Assembly: GCA_946482045.1 (NCBI GenBank)
Contig: CAMLPZ010000176.1
Coordinates: 1-8,802 of the forward strand
DNA: 8,802 nt
Source of the DNA: an uncultured Asticcacaulis sp.
GTDB taxonomy: Bacteria > Pseudomonadota > Alphaproteobacteria > Caulobacterales > Caulobacteraceae
Reading direction: 5' to 3'
Made by a program: the position numbers and the translations under genes. Shown here piece after piece: positions 1 through 5,657 of the stretch. Each line of letters opens with the position of its first letter. Position 1 is the first letter of the stretch. The notes beneath the pieces are model-generated. The model did no database searches and had not been told where the DNA came from. It was given only the letters and a program-made list of their open reading frames with translations.

Positions 1-3
1 AAA

Positions 4-79
<76 letters not shown>

Positions 80-97
80 AAACCATTTCAGACATCA

Positions 98-115
98 CCG
101 GGGGTTGGTCCCCGG
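98..115 (-). other. hairpin in the tRNA-Lys precursor leader
   Basis: CCGGGG (98-103) pairs with CCCCGG (110-115), a perfect 6-bp GC stem with a six-base loop. It lies between the predicted tRNA transcription start and the mature tRNA 5' end. It may be a fold of the 5' leader removed by RNase P; no function can be read from it. Confidence 0.4.
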
Positions 116-129
116 GATCAAGGCGGCGG

Positions 130-157
130 AACATAGCCATTTTTGTCTGGGTTTCAA
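130..157 (-). promoter_or_regulatory. sigma70-like promoter of the tRNA-Lys gene
   Basis: On the minus strand a -35 box TTGAAA (157 to 152) and a -10 box TATGTT (135 to 130) are separated by 16 bases. They point at the tRNA, and transcription would begin near 123, leaving a 5' leader of about 44 nt. It overlaps the region upstream of the HPt gene on the other strand. The call rests on box match and position only. Confidence 0.6.
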
Positions 158-211
158 GCGCAAAATCAGTTTAGTTCGTTTTTTTCTGAGTCGGCTGGAA
201 GGGACACGAAA

Positions 212-565
212 ATGGCCATGCGGGATATTACAGGTGCGGTCGATTTCGCTTACCTGGAAACCTACACAATGAACGACGTCGGCATCATTGAAGAGGTCTT
301 ACGCCTCTTCCAGCAACAGTGCGAATTGTGGGCGCCAATGCTCGACACGTCGCACGAAGGCTGGCGTGACGCCGCCCACACGCTCAAGGGGGCAGCCGCG
401 GGCATAGGCGCGCAAGCCCTGGCGGCCCTGGCCGGTGAAGCGGAGAAAGGCGACGCCGAAGGCGCGGCCGGGCGGCTGGAGCGGGTCAAGACCGAGATGA
501 ACGCCGCCCTGCACGACGTGGCGGCCTATGTCCACGGCCTGCACCTGCGCAGCCTGAAGGGGTGA
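212..565 (+). CDS. stand-alone histidine phosphotransfer (HPt) domain protein
   Basis: This gives a 117-residue protein made almost entirely of one HPt domain, the four-helix module that relays phosphate between response regulator receivers in phosphorelays. The signature AHTLKGAAAGIGA carries the expected phospho-accepting His56 followed by the typical LKG. The helix after it (ALAALAGEAEKGD) matches the conserved part of the fold. No kinase, receiver or membrane segment is present, so it should be cytoplasmic. An open frame extends upstream to a TTG at 143, but ATG 212 is preferred: a good ribosome site (GGAAGGG, about 196-202) precedes it and the upstream residues do not look like the domain. 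No histidine kinase or regulator lies nearby, so the partners cannot be named. The domain is confident; the specific role is unknown. Confidence 0.88.
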   Translation: MAMRDITGAVDFAYLETYTMNDVGIIEEVLRLFQQQCELWAPMLDTSHEGWRDAAHTLKGAAAGIGAQALAALAGEAEKGDAEGAAGRLERVKTEMNAALHDVAAYVHGLHLRSLKG

Positions 566-613
566 CACAGGGCGACGACGCTTTTTTCGTTGGCAAGCGG
601 CGCCGGGCGCTTT

Positions 614-642
614 AAAGCCTCCCCGACTTTATCCTAGGCTTT
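614..642 (+). other. possible hairpin in the leader of the ferredoxin gene
   Basis: AAAGCCT (614-620) is the inverse complement of AGGCTTT (636-642), giving a 7-bp stem with a 15-base loop that ends four bases before the ferredoxin ATG. No clear Shine-Dalgarno sequence is visible there. It could cover the start region or be the tail of a weak terminator of the HPt gene (run of T at 643 is too short). The remaining gap from 566 shows no other convincing signal. Confidence 0.25.
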
Positions 643-646
643 TCCG

Positions 647-976
647 ATGTCCGACGAAGAACTGCATATTATCTGTACCGACCGCGAAGGCGTTGCTCAC
701 ACCCTGCCGGCGCTGGAAGGCTGGCGCGTCATGGAAATCATCCGCGACAACGGCCTGCCGATCAAGGCAGAGTGCGGCGGCGCGCTGGAATGCGCCACCT
801 GCCATGTCTATGTCGACAATGAATGGTTGCCAAAACTAGTCGACAAGACCGATGAGGAAGACGAGAAGCTCGATGAGGCCTTCATGGTGAAGCGCAATTC
901 GCGCCTGTCGTGCCAGATCATCATGCGCGAGGATTTCAACGGTCTCAAAGTCACCCTGGCGCCGGAAAGCGATTAA
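647..976 (+). CDS. [2Fe-2S] ferredoxin, adrenodoxin-like
   Basis: This is a 109-residue small electron carrier. Cluster ligands are laid out as Cys43, Cys49 and Cys52 (ECGGALECATCHVYV, a C-x5-C-x2-C pattern) and Cys89 (LSCQI). This is the spacing of adrenodoxin/putidaredoxin-type ferredoxins rather than the plant type, which has C-x4-C-x2-C. An acidic stretch at about 66-77 (DKTDEEDEKLDE) sits where adrenodoxins dock their reductase and electron acceptor. The protein lacks a signal peptide and should be cytoplasmic. Length and start are normal for the family, although the ribosome site is weak. It could serve a cytochrome P450, an oxygenase or Fe-S cluster assembly; there is no isc or P450 gene in view, so the partner is open. 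It stands alone, followed by a palindromic repeat. Confidence 0.93.
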   Translation: MSDEELHIICTDREGVAHTLPALEGWRVMEIIRDNGLPIKAECGGALECATCHVYVDNEWLPKLVDKTDEEDEKLDEAFMVKRNSRLSCQIIMREDFNGLKVTLAPESD

Positions 977-980
977 TCCG

Positions 981-1023
981 GCGCATCCCCAAAAGTGTCC
1001 GACGGTTTTGGGGTAAGATGCGC
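981..1023 (+). repeat. palindromic intergenic repeat, possibly a bidirectional terminator
   Basis: The left arm GCGCATCCCCAAAA (981-994) pairs with TTTTGGGG (1006-1013) plus GATGCGC (1017-1023), with a three-base TAA bulge and an 11-base loop. The A-tract/T-tract near the loop and the GCGCATC/GATGCGC ends resemble a repeat type I recall from many alphaproteobacterial intergenic spaces. A related copy lies at 3966-4004. There is no long trailing T-run, so terminator activity is only possible. Confidence 0.65.
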
Positions 1024-1046
1024 GTTAAAGAATGCGTTTCATATGG

Positions 1047-1075
1047 TTGACACGGGCCGTGGTTAAGCCTGTAAC
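1047..1075 (+). promoter_or_regulatory. sigma70-like promoter of the zinc hydrolase gene
   Basis: A perfect -35 box TTGACA (1047-1052) is followed after 17 bases by TGTAAC (1070-1075), four of six matches to TATAAT. Transcription would begin near 1082. This lies inside the upstream ATG at 1079 and so supports the ATG at 1103 as the real start. Confidence 0.55.
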
Positions 1076-1102
1076 AGTATGCGTGACGCGAAGGTAAGCA
1101 CC

Positions 1103-2116
1103 ATGAAATTCAAGACGCTTGTGACCACTATGATCATGGGCTCGCTGGTGGCGACTCAGGCACTCGCCTGGGGAGATCACGGCCACCGCATGATCGGTGA
1201 AGAGGCGATGCGCGCCCTGCCCTCGCATATGCCTGCCTTTCTGCGTACGCCGCTGGCCATCTCCAGCGTCGGCGAGTTCTCGCGTGAACCCGACCGCTGG
1301 CGCAATTCGGGCAAGGTCCACGACTCGGACCGCAACGCCGCGCACTTCGTCGACCTGACCGACGACGGTAAGACCTTTTCGGGCCACACCCTGGATAACC
1401 TGCCGGGCACACGATTTGATTTCGACGCCGCGACCCGCGCCGCCGGCTTCGATCCGTGGAAATCGGGCTACCTGCCCTACGCCCTGATCGACGCATACCA
1501 GCAGGTGGTCAAGGACATGGCGCAGTGGCGCGTGCTCAGCCTGATGGAAGCGCGTGAGACCGATAAGACAAAGAAGGCCTGGTACCGCGCCGACCGCCTG
1601 CGCCGGGAACAGTTGATGCTGCGTGACATCGGTGTCCTGTCGCACTATGTCGGCGACGCGACCAATCCAATGCACCTCAGCATTCACTATAATGGCTGGG
1701 GCGACTATCCGAACCCCAAGGGCTACACCAATGAGAAGGTGCATGGCCCGATCGAAGGCGATTTCGTGTCCGCCAACCTGACGCCGGCCGATGTTCGTGC
1801 TAATATGGATGCGCCGGCCAGTTGCACTGCCAAAATCGAGATCTGTTTCGCCGACCGTCTGATGAAGAGCTGGAACGGCATCGAGCCCATGTACGCGCTC
1901 GAAAAGGAAGGCGGCTTTAAGGAACAAGATCCGCGCGGCAAGGCCTTCCTGGCCAAGGCCATCGGCAAGGGCGCCGCGGACCTGCGGGACGTGTTGACCG
2001 ACGCCTGGCGGGACTCAAAGACCATTGGGGTCGGCTATCCGGTTGAAGGCACGTCCTATGACGACTTCGTGGGCAATAAGGTCGACAATCCGTGGAAACA
2101 TCTGCACGGCGAATAA
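1103..2116 (+). CDS. secreted zinc-dependent hydrolase, S1/P1 nuclease / phospholipase C fold
   Basis: The protein has 337 residues with a signal peptide (MKFK plus hydrophobic core) ending TQALA, so cleavage leaves Trp23-Gly-Asp-His-Gly-His at the new N-terminus. In this fold the free amino group of Trp1 and a nearby His bind zinc; mature His6 (His28) matches nuclease P1 exactly. Further likely ligands are Asp64, His81 (AAHFVD), His181, Asp185 and His191 (SHYVGDATNPMHL, H-x3-D-x5-H), then His214 and Glu218 (VHGPIE). The last pair is H-x3-E, as in Bacillus phospholipase C, where P1-type nucleases have H-x3-D. The substrate could therefore be single-stranded nucleic acid or a phosphodiester/phospholipid. 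Location should be periplasmic or extracellular. Cys pairs near 245-255 may form a disulfide. ATG 1103 is chosen over 1079 because GAAGG precedes it and the signal peptide begins there. Transcribed alone. Confidence 0.85.
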   Translation: MKFKTLVTTMIMGSLVATQALAWGDHGHRMIGEEAMRALPSHMPAFLRTPLAISSVGEFSREPDRWRNSGKVHDSDRNAAHFVDLTDDGKTFSGHTLDNLPGTRFDFDAATRAAGFDPWKSGYLPYALIDAYQQVVKDMAQWRVLSLMEARETDKTKKAWYRADRLRREQLMLRDIGVLSHYVGDATNPMHLSIHYNGWGDYPNPKGYTNEKVHGPIEGDFVSANLTPADVRANMDAPASCTAKIEICFADRLMKSWNGIEPMYALEKEGGFKEQDPRGKAFLAKAIGKGAADLRDVLTDAWRDSKTIGVGYPVEGTSYDDFVGNKVDNPWKHLHGE

Positions 2117-2151
2117 CCGTTACCAATTGTTTCAATGATGTGATGAGCGCG

Positions 2152-2198
2152 GCATCGCGATGCAACATACACTTGCCCTGAGCTCTTTTTCGCAAGTG
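2152..2198 (+). promoter_or_regulatory. palindrome and start-proximal hairpin upstream of nasT
   Basis: GCATCGCGATGC (2152-2163) is a perfect 12-bp palindrome and a candidate operator. CACTTGC (2170-2176) pairs with GCAAGTG (2192-2198), ending one base before the nasT ATG. No Shine-Dalgarno sequence is visible ahead of that ATG. The elements could limit nasT expression. Both are seen directly; the function is guessed. I found no convincing -35/-10 pair in 2117-2199. Confidence 0.35.
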
Positions 2199-2199
2199 C

Positions 2200-2790
2200 A
2201 TGAACGTTCTTATCATCGATCCTGACGAAGCCCGCGCCGCATCCGTGGCCGAAGGTATCCGGCTGGACGAAAGTCTCCAGGACGCCGTAATCCATCACTG
2301 GCCGCGCTTTGAGCTGGCGCAACTGCGCGACGTCAATCCCGACATGGTCATCATCGCCTGTGAAAGCCCTGACCGCGACACGCTGGATGCCTTGCAGGTC
2401 GCCAACGAGCAGGCGCCAAGGCCGGTTGCCATGTTCGTCGACCGTTCGGACGCCAATACCACCGCCAAAGCCCTGGAAGCCGGAGTCGCCGCCTATATCG
2501 TCGATGGCTATGCGCCGGGCCGCATCGCCTCGATTCTGACCCTGGCGACGCACCGCTTCAATCAGATGCAGACCCTGATCAAGGACCTCGATAAGGCCAA
2601 GGCGGACCTGGCCGCGCGCAAGACGATCGACCGCGCCAAGGGCGTCCTGATGGCGTCACGCGGTATCAACGAGGACGAGGCTTACAAACTTCTGCGCAAA
2701 CACGCCATGGATTCGGGACGGCCCATGGCCGCCGTGGCAGCGGACATCCTGTCCATCGCGGACCTGCTGAAAACCGGAGGGGCGTCATGA
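2200..2790 (+). CDS. nasT: NasT-type ANTAR transcription antiterminator
   Basis: This is a 196-residue response-regulator-like protein: a receiver-like domain (1-115), a helical coiled-coil linker (about 118-140) and an ANTAR RNA-binding domain (about 131-190) with KTIDRAKGVLM (141-151), DEAYKLLRKHAM (159-170) and VAADIL (179-184). ANTAR proteins bind twin-hairpin leader RNA and prevent terminator formation. In the NasS-NasT system, NasT is held by NasS until nitrate or nitrite binds NasS. The receiver is degenerate: where NasT relatives read I-D-x-E-N-P-x-R-D, this one reads IIACESPDRD, placing Ala53 at the phospho-acceptor position. This agrees with control by NasS rather than phosphorylation. 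The start is at the first beta strand (NVLIID); there is no upstream alternative and no ribosome site. The stop overlaps the nasS start (ATGA). Its likely target is the leader RNA at 4258-4348. Confidence 0.93.
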   Translation: MNVLIIDPDEARAASVAEGIRLDESLQDAVIHHWPRFELAQLRDVNPDMVIIACESPDRDTLDALQVANEQAPRPVAMFVDRSDANTTAKALEAGVAAYIVDGYAPGRIASILTLATHRFNQMQTLIKDLDKAKADLAARKTIDRAKGVLMASRGINEDEAYKLLRKHAMDSGRPMAAVAADILSIADLLKTGGAS

Positions 2791-3950
2791 TCAGCCTGAA
2801 GATCGCATTCAGCCCGTTGAACGATGCCGCCCTGGTGCTGGTCGCCGAAGCTCTGGGCTTTTATGAAAGCGAGGGTTTGAGCGTTACCCTCAGCCGCGAA
2901 CCCAACTGGTCGAACATCCGCGACAAGCTGGCCTACGGCATGGTCGACGCCGCGCACATCCTGGCGCCTGTCCCCCTGGCCGCGGCGACGGGACTGGGGC
3001 CCGCCATGGGTGGCCGCATTATCGCCCCGATGGCGCTCGGCGCCAACGGCAATGCCGTGCTGATCTCCAACGACCTCAAGGATCGCCTGGAAAGCGATGG
3101 TCAGCCGCTGGGCTCGCTGACGCAAAGCACGCGCCTTTTGTCGCGCGAAGTCGACCGCCGCCGCCGCGAAGGCCTGGGGCGGTTGGTCTTCGGCGTACCA
3201 TTGAACTTCTCCGCCCACCATTTCGTCCTGCGCCATTGGGTCGCCGCGGCGGGCCTCGACCCCGAACGCCACATACAGTGGGTGGTCGTGCCACCGTCGC
3301 GCATGGCGGACATGGTGAAGGACGGCGTCATCGACGCCTATACGTCGGGATCGCCCTGGCCCCAGGCCGGACAGCTGCTGGGACGCGGAACGGTCCTGTT
3401 TTCCGACCCGGACTTCTGGAGCCTCAAGCCCGAAAAGGTGCTGGCGGTCCAGTCGAGCTGGGCGGAACAACATCCGGCCGGTGCGATCAGCCTGGTTCGG
3501 GCGCTGCTGCGCGCAGCAATGTGGGTCAGTGATCCGTCGCACAGCGAAGACCTGATCCGGCTGATGGCGCGGCAGATCTATGTCGGCGCTCCGGCGGACG
3601 CCCTGCGGCTGGCCCTGGCGCCGGCGAATCATCCGCGCGGCGGCGCCGGCCTGATTTTCGATCCCCAGACCGTCACCTTCCCGTGGATCAGCCACGCTAA
3701 ATGGTTCCTGGGCCAGTTGGTCCGCTGGAACTTCGCCACGCCCGACCACGATTTCGACGCCATCGCCCGAAGTGTCTACCGACCGGACATGTGGCGCGAA
3801 GCCGCCGGGTCTCTGCGGCTCAGCCTGCCGCTCAACGACGAAAAGGATGAAGGCGGTCATCCCCAGCCGTGGAGCCTGCCAGCGACGCCGCATGACATTG
3901 TGATGCCGCCAAACGTCCTGTTCGACGGCGGCGTCTTTCGCTGCGCCTAG
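2787..3950 (+). CDS. nasS: NasS, cytoplasmic nitrate/nitrite sensor, NrtA-like
   Basis: This 387-residue protein belongs to the NrtA/CmpA solute-binding family but lacks any signal peptide; the first strand (LKIAFSPLNDAALVLVAEALGFY) begins at residue 4. It therefore acts in the cytoplasm, binding nitrate or nitrite and sequestering NasT when empty (known for NasS-NasT pairs). Residues aligning with the nitrate pocket of NrtA are visible: Trp41 (EPNWSNIRD), His144/145 (NFSAHHFVLRHW) and Lys217 (PEKVLAV). Where the transport protein has NGQA, this has Asn89 (NGNAV), a possible ligand change. Alignment with NrtA in this window continues through the end (VYRPDMWREAAG near 330; the NrtA equivalent is NRADLWREVAK). 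A strong ribosome site GGAGGGG (2776-2782) inside nasT drives it, and the ATGA overlap implies coupling. The only weakness is that it could be called a generic nitrate-binding protein; the pairing with nasT argues otherwise. Confidence 0.92.
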   Translation: MISLKIAFSPLNDAALVLVAEALGFYESEGLSVTLSREPNWSNIRDKLAYGMVDAAHILAPVPLAAATGLGPAMGGRIIAPMALGANGNAVLISNDLKDRLESDGQPLGSLTQSTRLLSREVDRRRREGLGRLVFGVPLNFSAHHFVLRHWVAAAGLDPERHIQWVVVPPSRMADMVKDGVIDAYTSGSPWPQAGQLLGRGTVLFSDPDFWSLKPEKVLAVQSSWAEQHPAGAISLVRALLRAAMWVSDPSHSEDLIRLMARQIYVGAPADALRLALAPANHPRGGAGLIFDPQTVTFPWISHAKWFLGQLVRWNFATPDHDFDAIARSVYRPDMWREAAGSLRLSLPLNDEKDEGGHPQPWSLPATPHDIVMPPNVLFDGGVFRCA

Positions 3951-3965
3951 ATGTCTTAGTGGTCG

Positions 3966-4004
3966 CATGCTTCGAAAAGCCGGTTCCCACGTTTTCGGAG
4001 CGTG
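3966..4004 (-). repeat. second copy of the palindromic intergenic repeat
   Basis: The arms 3966-3978 and 3992-4004 form a continuous 13-bp stem (two G-U pairs) with AAAA/TTTT next to a 13-base loop. Read on the minus strand, the loop carries GTGGGAACCGG, resembling GTGTCCGACGG in the copy at 981-1023. It starts 16 bases after the nasS stop, so it may stabilise the nasTS transcript end or add to termination. Confidence 0.6.
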
Positions 4005-4039
4005 TTCGTAGATAGCTGAACACAGAGATGTAACTCGTT

Positions 4040-4080
4040 ACGGACATGGTTCCAGACGAAACCATTTGGTCCGTTTTTTT
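4040..4080 (+). terminator. intrinsic terminator after nasTS
   Basis: ACGGAC-ATGGTT (4040-4051) pairs with AACCAT (4060-4065) and GTCCGT (4069-4074), with a three-base bulge. Seven T (4074-4080) follow directly. This is a textbook rho-independent terminator about 90 bases downstream of nasS. The loop does not carry the A-G hexaloop pattern, so it is read as the simple end of the nasTS transcript, isolating it from the nrt operon. Confidence 0.85.
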
Positions 4081-4134
4081 ACAATGCACACTTAGTCTCC
4101 AAAACAGACCTTCCGCCCGATTTTTTGTGACAAA

Positions 4135-4164
4135 TTTGCAGCGCTGAATTTGTGCAGCGCAGAA
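4135..4164. promoter_or_regulatory. direct repeats upstream of the nrt leader, candidate activator site
   Basis: Two 14-base units, TTTGCAGCGCTGAA (4135-4148) and TGTGCAGCGCAGAA (4151-4164), match at 12 positions with a 16-base period. They also create an inverted pair GCGCTG (4141-4146)/CAGCGC (4155-4160). They sit just upstream of the putative -35 region, where an activator of nitrogen control could bind. The spacing does not fit the usual NtrC site, so the protein is not named. Confidence 0.4.
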
Positions 4165-4183
4165 ATATTCAAAAACAACTGTC

Positions 4184-4217
4184 TTGACGATTGACGAAAG
4201 GCCGGGTTCGGACAAAC
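4184..4217 (+). promoter_or_regulatory. possible promoter of the porin-nrt operon
   Basis: Two overlapping -35-like boxes TTGACG lie at 4184-4189 and 4191-4196. No good -10 box is found at the right distance; ACAAAC at 4212-4217 is the best and is poor, suggesting an activator-dependent promoter. Transcription from here would start near 4224 and include the whole twin-hairpin leader. The A+T-rich stretch 4081-4135 shows no other feature. Confidence 0.35.
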
Positions 4218-4257
4218 CTTGTCTCATGCAGCCAAGGATGGCGGCATACGAAACACC

Positions 4258-4299
4258 CAGGCGCCAATGCTGGCGCTGCTACATAAGACAACGACGTCT
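4258..4299 (+). promoter_or_regulatory. ANTAR (NasT) target RNA: twin hexaloop antiterminator
   Basis: P1 has the stem GCGCC (4261-4265)/GGCGC (4272-4276) around loop AATGCT; the flanking CAG/CTG can extend it. After a 9-base linker, P2 has AGAC (4286-4289)/GTCT (4296-4299) around loop AACGAC. Both loops are six bases with A at position 1 and G at position 4, the known hallmark of RNAs bound by ANTAR proteins (NasR, NasT, AmiR, EutV). The 3' strand and part of the loop of P2 are also the 5' arm of the terminator at 4294-4348, so the two folds exclude each other. With nasT encoded just upstream and nitrate uptake genes just downstream, this is read as the NasT binding site. NasT binding should favour P1-P2 and allow read-through. 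Confidence 0.85.
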
Positions 4300-4348
4300 C
4301 AAGTAACTGCTCCGATTTTCGGAACCGTTCGCTTGGGGCGTTTTTTTT
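4294..4348 (+). terminator. attenuator terminator of the porin-nrtABC leader
   Basis: ACGTCTCAAG (4294-4303) pairs with CTTGGGGCGT (4332-4341) over 10 bp including two G-U pairs. The apical part holds a nested hairpin TCCGA-TTT-TCGGA (4311-4323). T runs from 4341 to 4348. The left arm uses bases 4294-4299 that also belong to P2 of the antiterminator. The T-run ends right at an ATG (4349) that is in frame with the porin but lies in the terminator. Confidence 0.82.
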
Positions 4349-4372
4349 ATGCTTTCTTCCAAGGGGATACAG

Positions 4373-5644
4373 GTGAAAGTACGGGACATTTTGGCAGCAG
4401 GCTGCGCGATGGGCGCCCTGCTGGCGGCCGCTGAAGTGCGCGCTGAAGACACGATCGCCGATGCGCTGGCGGCTTCGAAGCCGATCGTTGAATCGAGCCT
4501 CAGGCTCGAAGGCGTCGACCAGCAGGGCATCGCCGCGAAGGCAGAAGCGCTAACCTGGCGCAATCGGCTCGGCCTGCAAAGCGGCGAGTTTCATGGCATC
4601 AAGGCGCTGGTCGAAATCGACAGCGTGATCGCACCGATCGAAAAATACAATTCGACGATCAACGGCAAGACGACCTTTCCAAACGTCGTCGATCCGGCGG
4701 TGACCGAGATTAACCGCGCGCAACTGACCTGGACGCCGACCGCCGCAACCACCCTGACGGTGGGCCGCCAGCGCATGATCCTCGACGATGCCCGCTTCAT
4801 CGGCAATGTCGGCTGGCGCCAGGACGAACAGACGTTCGACGCCGTCCGACTCGACACAACCCTGTTCCGCGTCAAGCTGACCGCCGCCTATCTTGGCCGC
4901 ATCAACCGCATCGTCGGCGACGCCAAGGACTGGAACTCCAACTCCTACGTGCTGAACGCCACCTACAGCTTCAACGAAGCGGTCAAGGTGACAGCCTTCG
5001 ACTACAATCTGCGCTTTACGACGGCCGCGAAAACGCCGGTCGCCGCCGACATCAACAACGCCCTGATCTCTTCGGTGGACACCAAAGGCGTGCGCGTCTT
5101 CGGCACCACCTGGGCGTCATCGGTCAAGCTGGGCTACATCGCCCAATACGCCGAGCAGGAACCGACCGGCGCCAATCCCGCCGTCTTCGACCTTTCCGCA
5201 AGCATGTATGAAGCCAATGCTACCTGGGACATCTTTACCCTCAAGCTGAACTACGAGTCGCTGGAAGGCAACGGCACGCAGGGTTTCATCACACCGCTGG
5301 GTACCGTCCACGCCTTCGAAGGCTTCGCCGACGTCTTCGCCTCGACCGGCGGCAACAAGACCTTCGCCGACGGCATCGACGACCTCAACCTGACCCTGGT
5401 CGTCGCCGGCCACACCCGTCCGTGGGCGCCGTGGTTCATGAACCCGACCCTGACGGTTGTCTATCATGACATGAAGACCAACCGCCTCGAGCGTCCGATC
5501 GGCAAGGAATGGGACGCGGTCCTGACCGCCGGCCTGACCAAGAATCTCAGCCTGATGCTGAAATACGCGGACTTTGAGCGCGCCAGCCCGACCATGCCGG
5601 CATCGCGCACCAAAACCTGGATCATGCTGCAATACAAGCTTTAA
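4373..5644 (+). CDS. outer-membrane porin, alginate-export-like family
   Basis: This is a 423-residue predicted beta-barrel. The N-terminus is a signal peptide (MKVRDILAAG, hydrophobic core, VRA cleavage before Glu25). The rest alternates polar and hydrophobic residues as in barrel strands. The central block GRQRMILDDARFIGNVGWRQDEQTFDAVR (about 131-159) resembles the conserved core of the alginate-export (AlgE-like) domain. It should sit in the outer membrane as a channel. Being first gene behind the NasT-type attenuator and 13 bases ahead of nrtA, its cargo is probably nitrate or nitrite (inference); alginate is unlikely here. The GTG at 4373 is chosen because AAGGGGA (4361-4367) lies five bases before it; the in-frame ATG at 4349 is inside the terminator U-tract and adds eight residues ahead of the signal peptide. 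It ends MLQYKL, lacking the common terminal Phe. Confidence 0.84.
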   Translation: MKVRDILAAGCAMGALLAAAEVRAEDTIADALAASKPIVESSLRLEGVDQQGIAAKAEALTWRNRLGLQSGEFHGIKALVEIDSVIAPIEKYNSTINGKTTFPNVVDPAVTEINRAQLTWTPTAATTLTVGRQRMILDDARFIGNVGWRQDEQTFDAVRLDTTLFRVKLTAAYLGRINRIVGDAKDWNSNSYVLNATYSFNEAVKVTAFDYNLRFTTAAKTPVAADINNALISSVDTKGVRVFGTTWASSVKLGYIAQYAEQEPTGANPAVFDLSASMYEANATWDIFTLKLNYESLEGNGTQGFITPLGTVHAFEGFADVFASTGGNKTFADGIDDLNLTLVVAGHTRPWAPWFMNPTLTVVYHDMKTNRLERPIGKEWDAVLTAGLTKNLSLMLKYADFERASPTMPASRTKTWIMLQYKL

Positions 5645-5657
5645 GGACTTTTCGACC

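Noticed and set aside
143..211. Upstream TTG extension of the HPt protein (23 residues)
   Set aside because: The segment is not domain-like, has no ribosome site, and overlaps the divergent tRNA promoter. ATG 212 has a good Shine-Dalgarno sequence.
1025..1927. 300-residue open frame on the minus strand
   Set aside because: It lies opposite the zinc hydrolase gene, which has a signal peptide and conserved metal ligands. The minus frame shows no recognisable domain and is an expected by-product of GC-rich codon use.
2682..3968. 428-residue open frame on the minus strand
   Set aside because: It is antisense to nasS over its full length, rich in Arg/Gln/His as typical of shadow frames, and starts within the repeat downstream of nasS.
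4040..4080. Considered as a second ANTAR-controlled leader
   Set aside because: There is no twin hairpin or A1/G4 six-base loop here, and it follows directly on nasS, so it fits an ordinary transcript end.
4126..4139. Possible sigma54 promoter (TGTGAC...TTGC)
   Set aside because: The spacing between the two halves is one base short and the -24 GG is absent, so it does not meet the consensus.
4349..4372. ATG start of the porin at 4349
   Set aside because: The codon lies at the end of the attenuator U-tract with no ribosome site in front, while GTG 4373 has AAGGGGA at five-base spacing and begins a clean signal peptide.
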